From an uncultured Eubacteriaceae bacterium (lineage in GTDB: Bacteria > Bacillota > Clostridia > Eubacteriales > UBA1433): DNA of 5,051 bases. The position numbers and the translations under genes are program-made. Location: positions 1-5,051 of the forward strand of contig CALFLU010000076.1 of the NCBI GenBank assembly GCA_937880125.1, given 5' to 3'. Positions within the stretch are counted from its first letter, which is position 1. Each line of letters starts with the position of its first letter. A model generated the notes under the pieces. The model searched no databases. It had not been told where the DNA came from and worked only from the letters and a program-made list of their open reading frames with translations. Positions 1-5,051 of the stretch are shown here, piece by piece.

Positions 1-340
1 GGAGCAGGAATTTGTCACCGCGGCGCGCGCCCTGGGCGCATCCAACAGCCGCATTATCAAAAAACATCTGCTGCCCAACTGCATTGGACAGTTGATTGTT
101 ACCACCTGTTTGCAAATTCCTTCGGCAATCTTTTTGGAATCATTTTTGTCGTTTTTGGGATTTGGCGTTTCAGCGCCGATGACCTCGCTGGGCAGCATGG
201 CTGCCGATGCACTGAAGGGGATTTATACTTACACCTACCGGCTGATTATTCCTGCGGTGTTGCTGAGTGTGCTGATCCTTGCGTTGAACTTGGTCGGAGA
301 CGGACTGCGTGATGCCTTTGACCCAAAATTGAAAAAATAA
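1..340 (+). CDS. oppC: Oligopeptide ABC transporter permease OppC, C-terminal part (5' end outside window)
   Basis: This is the last 112 residues of an inner-membrane permease of the OppC/DppC (BPD_transp_1) family; the reading frame runs from base 2 to the TAA at 338-340. It begins inside the cytoplasmic EAA loop, where EFVTAARALGAS, a conserved Ile and HLLPN are visible at about residues 3-26 of the fragment. That loop is the docking site for the ATPase subunits. A hydrophobic segment follows (about residues 27-50, ending FLGFGV), then a short external stretch, then a last membrane helix (LIIPAVLLSVLILALNLVGD) and the usual end GLRDAFDPKLKK. With OppB it should form the peptide channel. The oppD start lies 12 bases downstream, so the two are cotranscribed. 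Family is certain; oligopeptide rather than dipeptide or nickel substrate is inferred from the neighbouring OppA-like binding protein. Confidence 0.93.
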   Translation, partial: EQEFVTAARALGASNSRIIKKHLLPNCIGQLIVTTCLQIPSAIFLESFLSFLGFGVSAPMTSLGSMAADALKGIYTYTYRLIIPAVLLSVLILALNLVGDGLRDAFDPKLKK

Positions 341-352
341 TAAAGAGGCAAG

Positions 353-1357
353 ATGGAAAACAAAAATTTACTGGAAATCAAAGACCTGGAGATATCTTTT
401 TTTACCCCTGTCGGCGAAGTCAAAGCCGTGGGTGGCATTTCATATGACCTGCAATACGGAGAAGTCATGGGTATTGTGGGCGAATCGGGCAGCGGCAAAA
501 GCGTGGAAGCCTATTCGATTATCGGGCTGCTGCAAGAGCCGGGCAAGGTAGTGGGGGGAAGCATCACCTTTGAAGGCGAAGACATTTTGTCTTACGACAA
601 AGAGCAGATGCAAAATTTTCGCGGCAACAAAGTGAGCATGATTTTTCAAAACCCCATGACGAGCCTGAATCCCGTATACACCATCGGCAATCAGTTGACG
701 GAGGCGCTGACGTGTCATACAAAAATCGGCAAAAGCGAGGCTCACGGGCAAGCCGTTGAAATGCTGCGCCAAGTGGGCATTAACAATCCCGAAAAAAGGA
801 TGGGGCAATATCCCCACGAACTGAGCGGTGGCATGCGCCAGCGTGTGATGATTGCCATGGCGTTGATATGTCGTCCCAAGCTGTTGATAGCCGATGAGCC
901 GACCACGGCGCTGGATGTGACCATTCAGGCGCAGATACTGGAGCTGATGAAAGAAATTCAGCAGCAGACGCAAATGGCCATTATCTTTATTACCCATAAC
1001 TTGGGTGTTGTGGCGGAAATTTGCGACAAGGTTTCGGTGATGTATGCCGGACGCATTATTGAGCAAGGTACGGTGGATCAGATTTTTTATAATCCGAAGC
1101 ATCCCTATACGCTGGGGTTGCTGCGTTCGATGCCCCGTGTGGACGCCACGGAATATGAGCGGTTAATTCCCATAGAGGGCACGCCTGTGGACATGTTGAA
1201 TTTGCCGACGGGCTGCCATTTTGGACCTCGTTGCGACCATTGCATGAAGATTTGTTTAAAAAAGGAACCGCCCCGTGTGGAAATAGAAGAGGGGCACCAT
1301 GCAAAGTGTTGGTTGTTGACGAAAAACTGCGAAAGGACAGAAAAAACCGATGCCTGA
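353..1357 (+). CDS. oppD: Oligopeptide ABC transporter ATP-binding protein OppD
   Basis: Cytoplasmic ATPase subunit of the peptide importer, 334 aa, normal for the family. All nucleotide-binding motifs are present: Walker A GESGSGKS (43-50), Q-loop Gln99, ABC signature LSGGM (157-161), Walker B LLIADEP with catalytic Glu182, D-loop ALD (186-188) and switch His215. The C-terminal oligopeptide/dipeptide extension begins near residue 235 (NPKHPYTLGLL) and carries the cysteine set C288, C294, C301 and C319 (GCHFGPRC ... C ... AKCWL). In some homologues these cysteines bind a [4Fe-4S] cluster. The ATG at 353 is chosen because AGAGG (344-348) sits just upstream and the protein starts in register with other OppD proteins. 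It pairs with OppF to form the ATPase heterodimer. Its stop codon lies inside the start of oppF, which suggests translational coupling. DppD is the main alternative name. Confidence 0.96.
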   Translation: MENKNLLEIKDLEISFFTPVGEVKAVGGISYDLQYGEVMGIVGESGSGKSVEAYSIIGLLQEPGKVVGGSITFEGEDILSYDKEQMQNFRGNKVSMIFQNPMTSLNPVYTIGNQLTEALTCHTKIGKSEAHGQAVEMLRQVGINNPEKRMGQYPHELSGGMRQRVMIAMALICRPKLLIADEPTTALDVTIQAQILELMKEIQQQTQMAIIFITHNLGVVAEICDKVSVMYAGRIIEQGTVDQIFYNPKHPYTLGLLRSMPRVDATEYERLIPIEGTPVDMLNLPTGCHFGPRCDHCMKICLKKEPPRVEIEEGHHAKCWLLTKNCERTEKTDA

Positions 1358-2321
1358 AGCAAAGAGTGATATATTAATCAGAGTCGAGAATCTTCAAAAA
1401 TATTTTCCGATCAAATTGGGCTTTATGAATGTTCAATATGTTCGGGCGGTGGAAGGGGCAACCTTTGTCATCAAAAAAGGGGAAACGCTGGGTTTGGTGG
1501 GCGAGTCGGGATGCGGCAAAACCACACTGGGCAGAACCATTTTGCGACTGTATGAACCGACCAAGGGAAAGATATTTTACGAAGAAAAAGACATTACCAA
1601 TGTGAATATGCTGCCGTATCGCAGAAAAATGCAGATTATTTTTCAAGACCCTTCCGCTTCGTTGGACCCGCGCATGACCGTGGGCGAAATTGTTGGAGAG
1701 GCCATTGATATTCATAAATTGTCTTCAAACGGCAAAGAAAGACAAGAGCGAATCAAAGAATTGCTTGCACAAGTGGGTTTAAATACCGAGCATGCCAACC
1801 GCTACCCCCATGAGTTTTCGGGCGGGCAGCAGCAGCGCATCGGCATTGCACGCGCCCTGGCCGTCAAACCGGAGTTTATTGTTTGCGATGAGCCCATTTC
1901 GGCGTTGGACGTGTCCATTCAGTCACAGATTGTAAACATGCTCGAAGACATGCAAGAACAAATCGGGCTGACCTATTTGTTTATCGCACACGACTTATCC
2001 GTTGTGCGCCATATTTCGAACCGCATCGGCGTGATGTATTTGGGCGTGATTGTGGAGATGGCATCGAGCACGGAATTATACAAAAACCCGCTGCACCCCT
2101 ATACCAATACGCTGCTGTCGGCTGTGCCCGTGCCGGACCCTGTAGTGAGTCGCTCACGAAACAGAATTATTCTCGAAGGGGAAATCCCCAGTCCGATGAA
2201 TCCGCCCAGCGGCTGCCGTTTTCATACGCGCTGCCCTTATGTGACGGAGCGGTGCAAGCAAGAAGAGCCCGCATTTAGAGAAGTGGCACCCGAGCATTTT
2301 GTGGCATGCCATTTGGTATGA
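1350..2321 (+). CDS. oppF: Oligopeptide ABC transporter ATP-binding protein OppF
   Basis: Second ATPase of the importer, 323 aa, full length. Visible motifs are Walker A GESGCGKTT (51-59), Q-loop Gln99, signature FSGGQ (156-160), Walker B FIVCDEP with catalytic Glu181, D-loop SALD (184-187) and switch His214. The Cys in Walker A, the LRLYEPTKGKI stretch after it and the SGGQQQRIGIARAL signature are typical of OppF rather than OppD. The C-terminal extension (NPLHPYT at 246-252) carries cysteines C289, C295, C302 and C320, spaced as in OppD. The start overlaps the end of oppD by 8 bases, with a GAAAGGA ribosome site at 1331-1337, so translation is probably coupled and the two subunits made in equal amounts. 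DppF is the alternative name; both would act in the same kind of complex. Confidence 0.96.
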   Translation: MPEAKSDILIRVENLQKYFPIKLGFMNVQYVRAVEGATFVIKKGETLGLVGESGCGKTTLGRTILRLYEPTKGKIFYEEKDITNVNMLPYRRKMQIIFQDPSASLDPRMTVGEIVGEAIDIHKLSSNGKERQERIKELLAQVGLNTEHANRYPHEFSGGQQQRIGIARALAVKPEFIVCDEPISALDVSIQSQIVNMLEDMQEQIGLTYLFIAHDLSVVRHISNRIGVMYLGVIVEMASSTELYKNPLHPYTNTLLSAVPVPDPVVSRSRNRIILEGEIPSPMNPPSGCRFHTRCPYVTERCKQEEPAFREVAPEHFVACHLV

Positions 2322-2338
2322 TGTTTTGTGATTGGTAG

Positions 2339-2357
2339 CGCATTGTTATGCAATGTG
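2339..2357 (+). other. Weak stem-loop in the oppF-oppA intergenic region
   Basis: The 103-bp gap between oppF and oppA (2322-2424) is the longest break in the operon. It contains a 7-bp stem (2339-2345 with 2351-2357, one G-U pair) and a 5-nt loop. No T-run follows, so it is not a classical terminator. It could be a partial attenuator, an RNA-processing site, or a 5' stabiliser of the oppA message, any of which would let the binding protein be made in excess over the other subunits. I see no good sigma-A promoter in the gap: the best pairing, TTGGTA (2332-2337) and TGTTAT (2356-2361), is 18 bp apart and matches only 4 of 6 bases in each box. Confidence 0.25.
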
Positions 2358-2412
2358 TTATTGATAAAAACTGTTCGATTCATAAACGGCAAATCAGTTG
2401 CCAAAATTATGC

Positions 2413-2420
2413 AAGGAGGA
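2413..2420 (+). promoter_or_regulatory. Strong ribosome binding site that fixes the oppA start
   Basis: AAGGAGGA is a near-perfect Shine-Dalgarno sequence ending a few bases before the ATG at 2425. It favours that ATG over the in-frame TTG at 2398, which would put the ribosome site inside the coding region and add nine non-signal residues in front of the lipoprotein signal. It is clearly stronger than the sites of oppD and oppF, as expected for a binding protein made in excess. Confidence 0.85.
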
Positions 2421-2424
2421 AAGA

Positions 2425-4083
2425 ATGAAAACAGTTAAAAAAGTACTAGCATTGCTGGTGATACTCTCTTTGGTACTTGCTCTCGCTGCATGCGGCGGCG
2501 GCAGTTCAAAAAAAATGGACTTGTTGAATGTATGTATCTCCAGTGAACCCCAAACCATTGACCCGGCACTGAACTCTTCGGTGGACGGCGCCATGATGGC
2601 AAACCATATGTTTGAAGGTTTGATGAAATGGAAAGATGACGGCAAGGGCAACGGTGTTATCACCGAAGGTCAGGCAGCCAGCTACACAGTCAGCGATGAC
2701 GGTCTGGTCTATACCTTTAAGCTCAGAGACGGCATCAAATGGTCTGACGGACAACCTGTAAAAGCCGGCGATTTTGTTTATGCATGGCAAAGACTGGTGG
2801 ATCCTGTAACAGCCGCTGACTACAACTACATGTTGGACCCGGTTGTGAATGCAACAGCCATTACCAACGGAGAAAAAGCGCCGAGCGAGCTGGGTATTAA
2901 AGCAATCGATGACCAAACCATCGAAATTACCCTGGTTGCGGCAACACCGTTCTTCACGGAAATTTGTGCATTCCCGGCAACATTCCCCGTGCGCAAAGAC
3001 ATGATCGATGCAAAAGGTGACCAATGGACATTTGATGTGGCAAGCTACATCGGAAACGGTCCTTACAAAATGAGCGAATGGGTGCACAACTCCTACATCA
3101 CGCTTGTGAAAAACGAAAACTACTATGACCCGAACTTTGCAGTGCCCACTTCCATTAAATTTACGTTGATGGATGATGACAATGCAATGTATGCTGCTTT
3201 CAACAGCGGAGAACTTCAGTTTATCAACACCGTTCCCAATGATGAAGTGGCAACGCTTTTGGAACAGAAAAAATTGCATGTTGTAGACAACATCGGAACC
3301 TACTATGCAACATTCAACAACTCAAAAGCGCCCTTTAACGATGTGCGTGTGCGTCAGGCATTTTCACTGACCATCGACAGAAACTACATCGTTGAACAGA
3401 TCACCAAAACAGGCCAAATCCCCGCAGGCGGCTATGTGCCCTCGGGTATTTTGGATGCAGCAGGCACGTCGGGAGACGACTTTAGAAAGACCGGCGGCGA
3501 CTACTATGACGTATCGAAAGAAAAATATCAGGAAAACTGCGACAAAGCAAGACAACTCTTGGCTGATATTTTTCTTTCGATACGTCATAGATACCCCGGC
3601 GGACAAGGTTTTCCGATTGTAGAATATTTGTACAACACAAGCAGTGCGCATAAAGCCATTGCAGAAGCCCTTCAAAACATGTGGCAAAAAGAATTGGGCG
3701 TTACCGTAACATTGGCCAACCAAGACTGGGCAGTGTTCTTGCAAACCAGAAAAGAAGGCAATTACCAAATTGCTCGTAACGGATGGATTGCAGACTATAA
3801 TGATCCGATGACATTTTTGGATATGTGGGTTACGGGAAGCGGCAACAATGACGCACAATATTCCAACAAACAATTTGACGATTTGATTGCGAAAGCAAAA
3901 GCAACTTCTGTGCAAAAAGACAGAATGCAGCTGATGCATGATGCAGAAAAAATCTTGGTTGGAGATGACTGGTTCTCGGCACCGATTTATTATTACACAA
4001 ACTCTTACATGATTAATCCTGATGTAAAAGGTATGTATTATGTGCCGTTGGGATACTATTTCTTCAATACCTGCCACTATTAA
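2425..4083 (+). CDS. oppA: Oligopeptide-binding lipoprotein OppA, with an in-frame inverted-copy insertion
   Basis: Extracellular peptide-binding subunit of the importer (SBP_bac_5 family), 552 aa, about normal length. Residues 1-22 form a lipoprotein signal (MKTVKK, hydrophobic core, lipobox LAAC), so Cys23 should be lipidated and anchor the protein to the outer face of the membrane; a GGGSSKK linker follows. Family hallmarks include EPQTIDPALNSS (41-52), YTVSDDGLVYTFKLRDGIKW (87-106), WSDGQPVKAGDFVYAW (106-121), NGPYKM near 211, YNTSSAHKAIAEALQNMWQK in the C-terminal half, and GWIADYNDPMTF (453-464). The oddity is at residues 382-389: IFLSIRHR stands where relatives usually have about two residues (LLAD-AG-YPGGQGFP). 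Its DNA is a reverse-complement copy of the segment coding for residues 361-369. The frame stays open on both sides, so the protein is probably made, with a longer surface loop. Substrate length and specificity cannot be read from the sequence. Confidence 0.95.
   Translation: MKTVKKVLALLVILSLVLALAACGGGSSKKMDLLNVCISSEPQTIDPALNSSVDGAMMANHMFEGLMKWKDDGKGNGVITEGQAASYTVSDDGLVYTFKLRDGIKWSDGQPVKAGDFVYAWQRLVDPVTAADYNYMLDPVVNATAITNGEKAPSELGIKAIDDQTIEITLVAATPFFTEICAFPATFPVRKDMIDAKGDQWTFDVASYIGNGPYKMSEWVHNSYITLVKNENYYDPNFAVPTSIKFTLMDDDNAMYAAFNSGELQFINTVPNDEVATLLEQKKLHVVDNIGTYYATFNNSKAPFNDVRVRQAFSLTIDRNYIVEQITKTGQIPAGGYVPSGILDAAGTSGDDFRKTGGDYYDVSKEKYQENCDKARQLLADIFLSIRHRYPGGQGFPIVEYLYNTSSAHKAIAEALQNMWQKELGVTVTLANQDWAVFLQTRKEGNYQIARNGWIADYNDPMTFLDMWVTGSGNNDAQYSNKQFDDLIAKAKATSVQKDRMQLMHDAEKILVGDDWFSAPIYYYTNSYMINPDVKGMYYVPLGYYFFNTCHY
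3504..3590. repeat. Perfect 28-bp inverted repeat with 31-bp spacer inside oppA
   Basis: The left arm is 3504-3531 and the right arm 3563-3590, and they are exact reverse complements over 28 bases (the left arm begins CTATGACGTATCG, the right arm ends CGATACGTCATAG). The spacer 3532-3562 codes for ENCDKARQLL and the first base of the next codon. The left arm encodes normal OppA sequence (YDVSKEKYQ). The right arm encodes residues that do not fit the family, so it is the likely copy. In the mRNA this would form a very stable 28-bp hairpin in mid-gene. Confidence 0.97.
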
Positions 4084-4100
4084 ACAGTTTTTTTAAAAAC

Positions 4101-4129
4101 AAGAGAGAGCACGCAGGTGCTCTCTTTTT
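4101..4129 (+). terminator. Intrinsic terminator of the opp operon
   Basis: The GC-containing stem GAGAGCAC (4105-4112) pairs with GTGCTCTC (4117-4124) around the loop GCAG. Outer A-U and G-U pairs extend it to 4101-4128, and a run of five T (4125-4129) follows. It lies 17 bases after the oppA stop and 11 bases before the smpB -35 box, so it separates the two transcription units. Confidence 0.93.
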
Positions 4130-4140
4130 GTTGAATCAAA

Positions 4141-4168
4141 TTGACATTCACGCTTGAAGGGATATAAT
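4141..4168 (+). promoter_or_regulatory. Near-consensus sigma-A promoter for smpB (and ssrA)
   Basis: TTGACA at 4141-4146 and TATAAT at 4163-4168 are both perfect consensus boxes, 16 bp apart. Transcription should start around 4174-4176, leaving an untranslated leader of about 27 bases before the smpB ATG. The position straight after the opp terminator and the perfect boxes point to strong constitutive expression, as suits a ribosome-rescue module. No operator-like repeat is seen around it. Confidence 0.92.
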
Positions 4169-4201
4169 AAAACGTGCACTTTGCTGTCTTGGGGGAAAGA
4201 G

Positions 4202-4648
4202 ATGAACAAAATTATCGCAAAAAACAAAATCGCCCACCATGAATACTTCATAGATGAAATTTATGAAGCCGGCATTGTGCTGTCCGGCACGGAGGTCAAA
4301 AGCATTCGTGCGGGCAAAGTCAATTTAAAAGACAGCTATGTGTTTATCAAAGAGGGCGAGGCCTTTATCACGGGCATGCACATCAGCCCTTATGAAAAGG
4401 GCAATATTTTTAACAAAGACCCGCTGCGCGTGCGCAAGCTGCTGCTGAACAAAAAAGAGATTCGAAAGCTCTATGCCGCAGTCAAGCAAGACGGCTACAC
4501 ACTCATACCGCTGGACTTGCATTTTGACCGAAGTTATGTTAAAATAAATGTCGGTCTTGCGAAAGGCAAAAAACTGCACGACAAACGGGCAAGCGAGGCC
4601 AAACGCAGCGATGAGATGAGAATGCGACGCGCTGCAAAAGAGTATTAG
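4202..4648 (+). CDS. smpB: SsrA-binding protein SmpB
   Basis: Small basic cytoplasmic protein, 148 aa, that binds the tRNA-like domain of tmRNA and brings it to ribosomes stalled on broken mRNA (trans-translation). Family signatures are the N-terminal NKIAHHEYFIDE, GIVLSGTEVKSIRAGKVNLKDSY (24-46), HISPYEKGN (60-68), DPLRVRKLLLNKKEI (73-87) and YTLIPL (99-104), together forming the OB-fold RNA-binding core. The C-terminal tail GLAKGKKLHDKR (118-129) and the Arg/Lys-rich end fill the mRNA channel of the empty A site; His126 matches the functionally important His of the E. coli KKQHDKR motif. The ATG at 4202 follows GGGGGAAAGAG. An in-frame TTG at 4154 is rejected because it lies inside the promoter. 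The stop codon's last base is the first base of tmRNA. Confidence 0.98.
   Translation: MNKIIAKNKIAHHEYFIDEIYEAGIVLSGTEVKSIRAGKVNLKDSYVFIKEGEAFITGMHISPYEKGNIFNKDPLRVRKLLLNKKEIRKLYAAVKQDGYTLIPLDLHFDRSYVKINVGLAKGKKLHDKRASEAKRSDEMRMRRAAKEY
4517..4545 (+). promoter_or_regulatory. Candidate internal promoter for ssrA within smpB
   Basis: TTGCAT (4517-4522) and TAAAAT (4540-4545) are 17 bp apart, and an extended -10 TG lies at 4537-4538 (TGtTAAAAT). Transcription would start near 4551-4553, giving a precursor with about 96 extra bases before the mature tmRNA 5' end, which RNase P would remove. tmRNA is normally far more abundant than SmpB, so a second promoter makes sense. The boxes lie in coding sequence for conserved-region residues (LHFDRSYVKI), so chance is a real alternative. 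Confidence 0.4.
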
Positions 4649-4999
4649 GGGGCGCAATGGTTTCGACAGGGGTGTTGAAACAAGATAAGCGAGCCGGGAT
4701 GCCAGATACCGTAAACATGATGGCCAGTAAAATTAACTGCAGATAACAAAAAATTAGCTTTCGCCGCTTAATTGCGGCGTGTCTTGCCTCTCCATACCTG
4801 CGTGGGTTGCAAGGCATCAAATAAGGCAGGAAATTCAGCGGACTCACCTTCCCGGGGTCTGTTGAAAAATCAGGGAATAGCTGTTTGCAGAGTCGGCCGC
4901 CTGCCTTTGTAGACTGCGAAAAATAAAACGCGGCTGCGCTCGGAGAAAGTTTTGTGAATATGCTTTTGGACACGGGTTCGACTCCCGTCGCCTCCACCA
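4648..4999 (+). ncRNA. ssrA: Transfer-messenger RNA (tmRNA, 10Sa RNA)
   Basis: tmRNA enters stalled ribosomes as Ala-tRNA, switches translation to its own tag frame and marks the unfinished protein for proteolysis. The ends pair as a tRNA-like acceptor stem: GGGGGCG (4648-4654) with CGCCTCC (4989-4995), with one G-U at the third pair as in other tmRNAs, followed by discriminator A and an encoded CCA (4997-4999). The conserved TGGTTTCGACAGG lies at 4658-4670, and the T arm ACGGG-TTCGACT-CCCGT at 4972-4988. CGAGC (4690-4694) can pair with GCTCG near 4938 as part of the long helix 2. A CGCCGC/GCGGCG hairpin (4762-4767 with 4774-4779) holds the tag stop codon in its loop, as in canonical helix 5. 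CTTGC (4783-4787) pairs with GCAAG (4809-4813) at the start of the pseudoknot region. The length of 352 nt is typical, and this is a one-piece, unpermuted gene. Confidence 0.98.
4739..4771 (+). other. tmRNA tag reading frame, ADNKKLAFAA
   Basis: The resume codon is read as GCA at 4739, preceded by AGTAAAATTAACT, which resembles the region just before the resume codon in other Firmicute tmRNAs. The frame reads Ala-Asp-Asn-Lys-Lys-Leu-Ala-Phe-Ala-Ala and ends at TAA 4769-4771. The start Ala and the terminal Ala-Ala are as expected, the latter being the part ClpXP-type proteases recognise. The penultimate hydrophobic residue is Phe, where Leu, Val or Ile is more common. Confidence 0.9.
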
Positions 5000-5044
5000 T
5001 CGAAAACCAAATAACCAATACAAATAATACAGAAACTCTGTGTT

Positions 5045-5051
5045 GGAGGTG
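5045..5051 (+). promoter_or_regulatory. Probable ribosome binding site of a gene starting beyond the window
   Basis: GGAGGTG at the very end of the window is a perfect match to the anti-Shine-Dalgarno region of 16S rRNA. A start codon would be expected within roughly ten bases past the window edge. Between the tmRNA CCA and this site (5000-5044) the DNA is A-rich. It holds only a small hairpin (5029-5033 with 5037-5041) without a T-run, so no clear tmRNA terminator is visible. Confidence 0.45.

Noticed and set aside
440..1102. 220-aa minus-strand frame opposite oppD and smaller ones opposite oppD/oppF
   Set aside because: Antisense shadows of strongly conserved ABC ATPase genes, with no domain or start signal of their own.
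2398..2424. Extended oppA start at TTG 2398
   Set aside because: It would place the strong AAGGAGGA site inside the gene and nine unrelated residues before a well-formed lipoprotein signal.
3392..3622. 76-aa plus-strand frame inside oppA starting MNRSPKQ
   Set aside because: Out-of-frame overlap with a conserved gene. The MTYRKKNI peptide it shares with the minus-strand frame is just the inverted repeat read on both strands.
3364..4077. Long minus-strand reading frames opposite oppA, including 3364-4077 and 2506-3279
   Set aside because: They are codon-usage shadows of oppA with Cys/His/Val-rich, family-less translations and no ribosome sites.
4154..4201. Extended smpB start at TTG 4154
   Set aside because: It lies between the -35 and -10 boxes of the promoter, before the expected transcription start, and adds residues not found in SmpB.
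4539..5018. 159-aa minus-strand reading frame containing VEATGVEPVSKS
   Set aside because: It is the antisense of the tmRNA gene and the smpB end. The VEATGVEPVS start is what the reverse complement of a TTCGACTCCCGT...CCTCCACCA 3' end always encodes, a known kind of false protein call.
5029..5041. Small hairpin ACAGA-AAC-TCTGT as a tmRNA terminator
   Set aside because: Only five core pairs, A-U rich, with no following T-run; it also sits just before a likely ribosome binding site.

Overview
The window looks like a chromosomal segment of a low-to-mid GC Gram-positive anaerobe, most likely Clostridia or a related Firmicute. The clues are strong AGGAGG-type ribosome binding sites, a lipoprotein OppA with a short Lys-rich signal and an LAAC lipobox, a textbook sigma-A promoter in front of smpB, and smpB sitting directly against the tmRNA gene. 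I infer the taxon from style and gene order; nothing here fixes a genus.

Bases 1-4083 hold the 3' part of an oligopeptide ABC importer operon, all on the + strand: the C-terminal end of the permease oppC, then the ATPases oppD and oppF (overlapping by 8 bp), then after a 103-bp gap the substrate-binding lipoprotein oppA. OppA would capture peptides outside the membrane, the OppB/OppC pair would form the channel (oppB would lie upstream, outside the window), and OppD/OppF would power import. A strong intrinsic terminator follows oppA.

Bases 4141-4999 hold the ribosome-rescue module. smpB has its own near-consensus promoter (TTGACA-16-TATAAT). The tmRNA gene ssrA begins on the last base of the smpB stop codon and ends with an encoded CCA at 4999. 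Its readable tag is ADNKKLAFAA. The last 52 bases contain no complete gene, but they end in a perfect Shine-Dalgarno sequence that probably serves a gene just outside the window.

Most of the window is ordinary housekeeping content and I see no new multi-gene system. The one really unusual structure is inside oppA: a perfect 28-bp inverted repeat around a 31-bp spacer (3504-3590). Its downstream arm appears to be an in-frame, reverse-complement copy of the upstream arm, replacing a conserved two-residue stretch with eight foreign residues. This looks like a template-switch mutation, or else a sequencing or assembly artefact. Smaller points of interest are the one-base smpB/ssrA overlap, a possible ssrA promoter inside smpB, and the Phe-Ala-Ala ending of the tmRNA tag.
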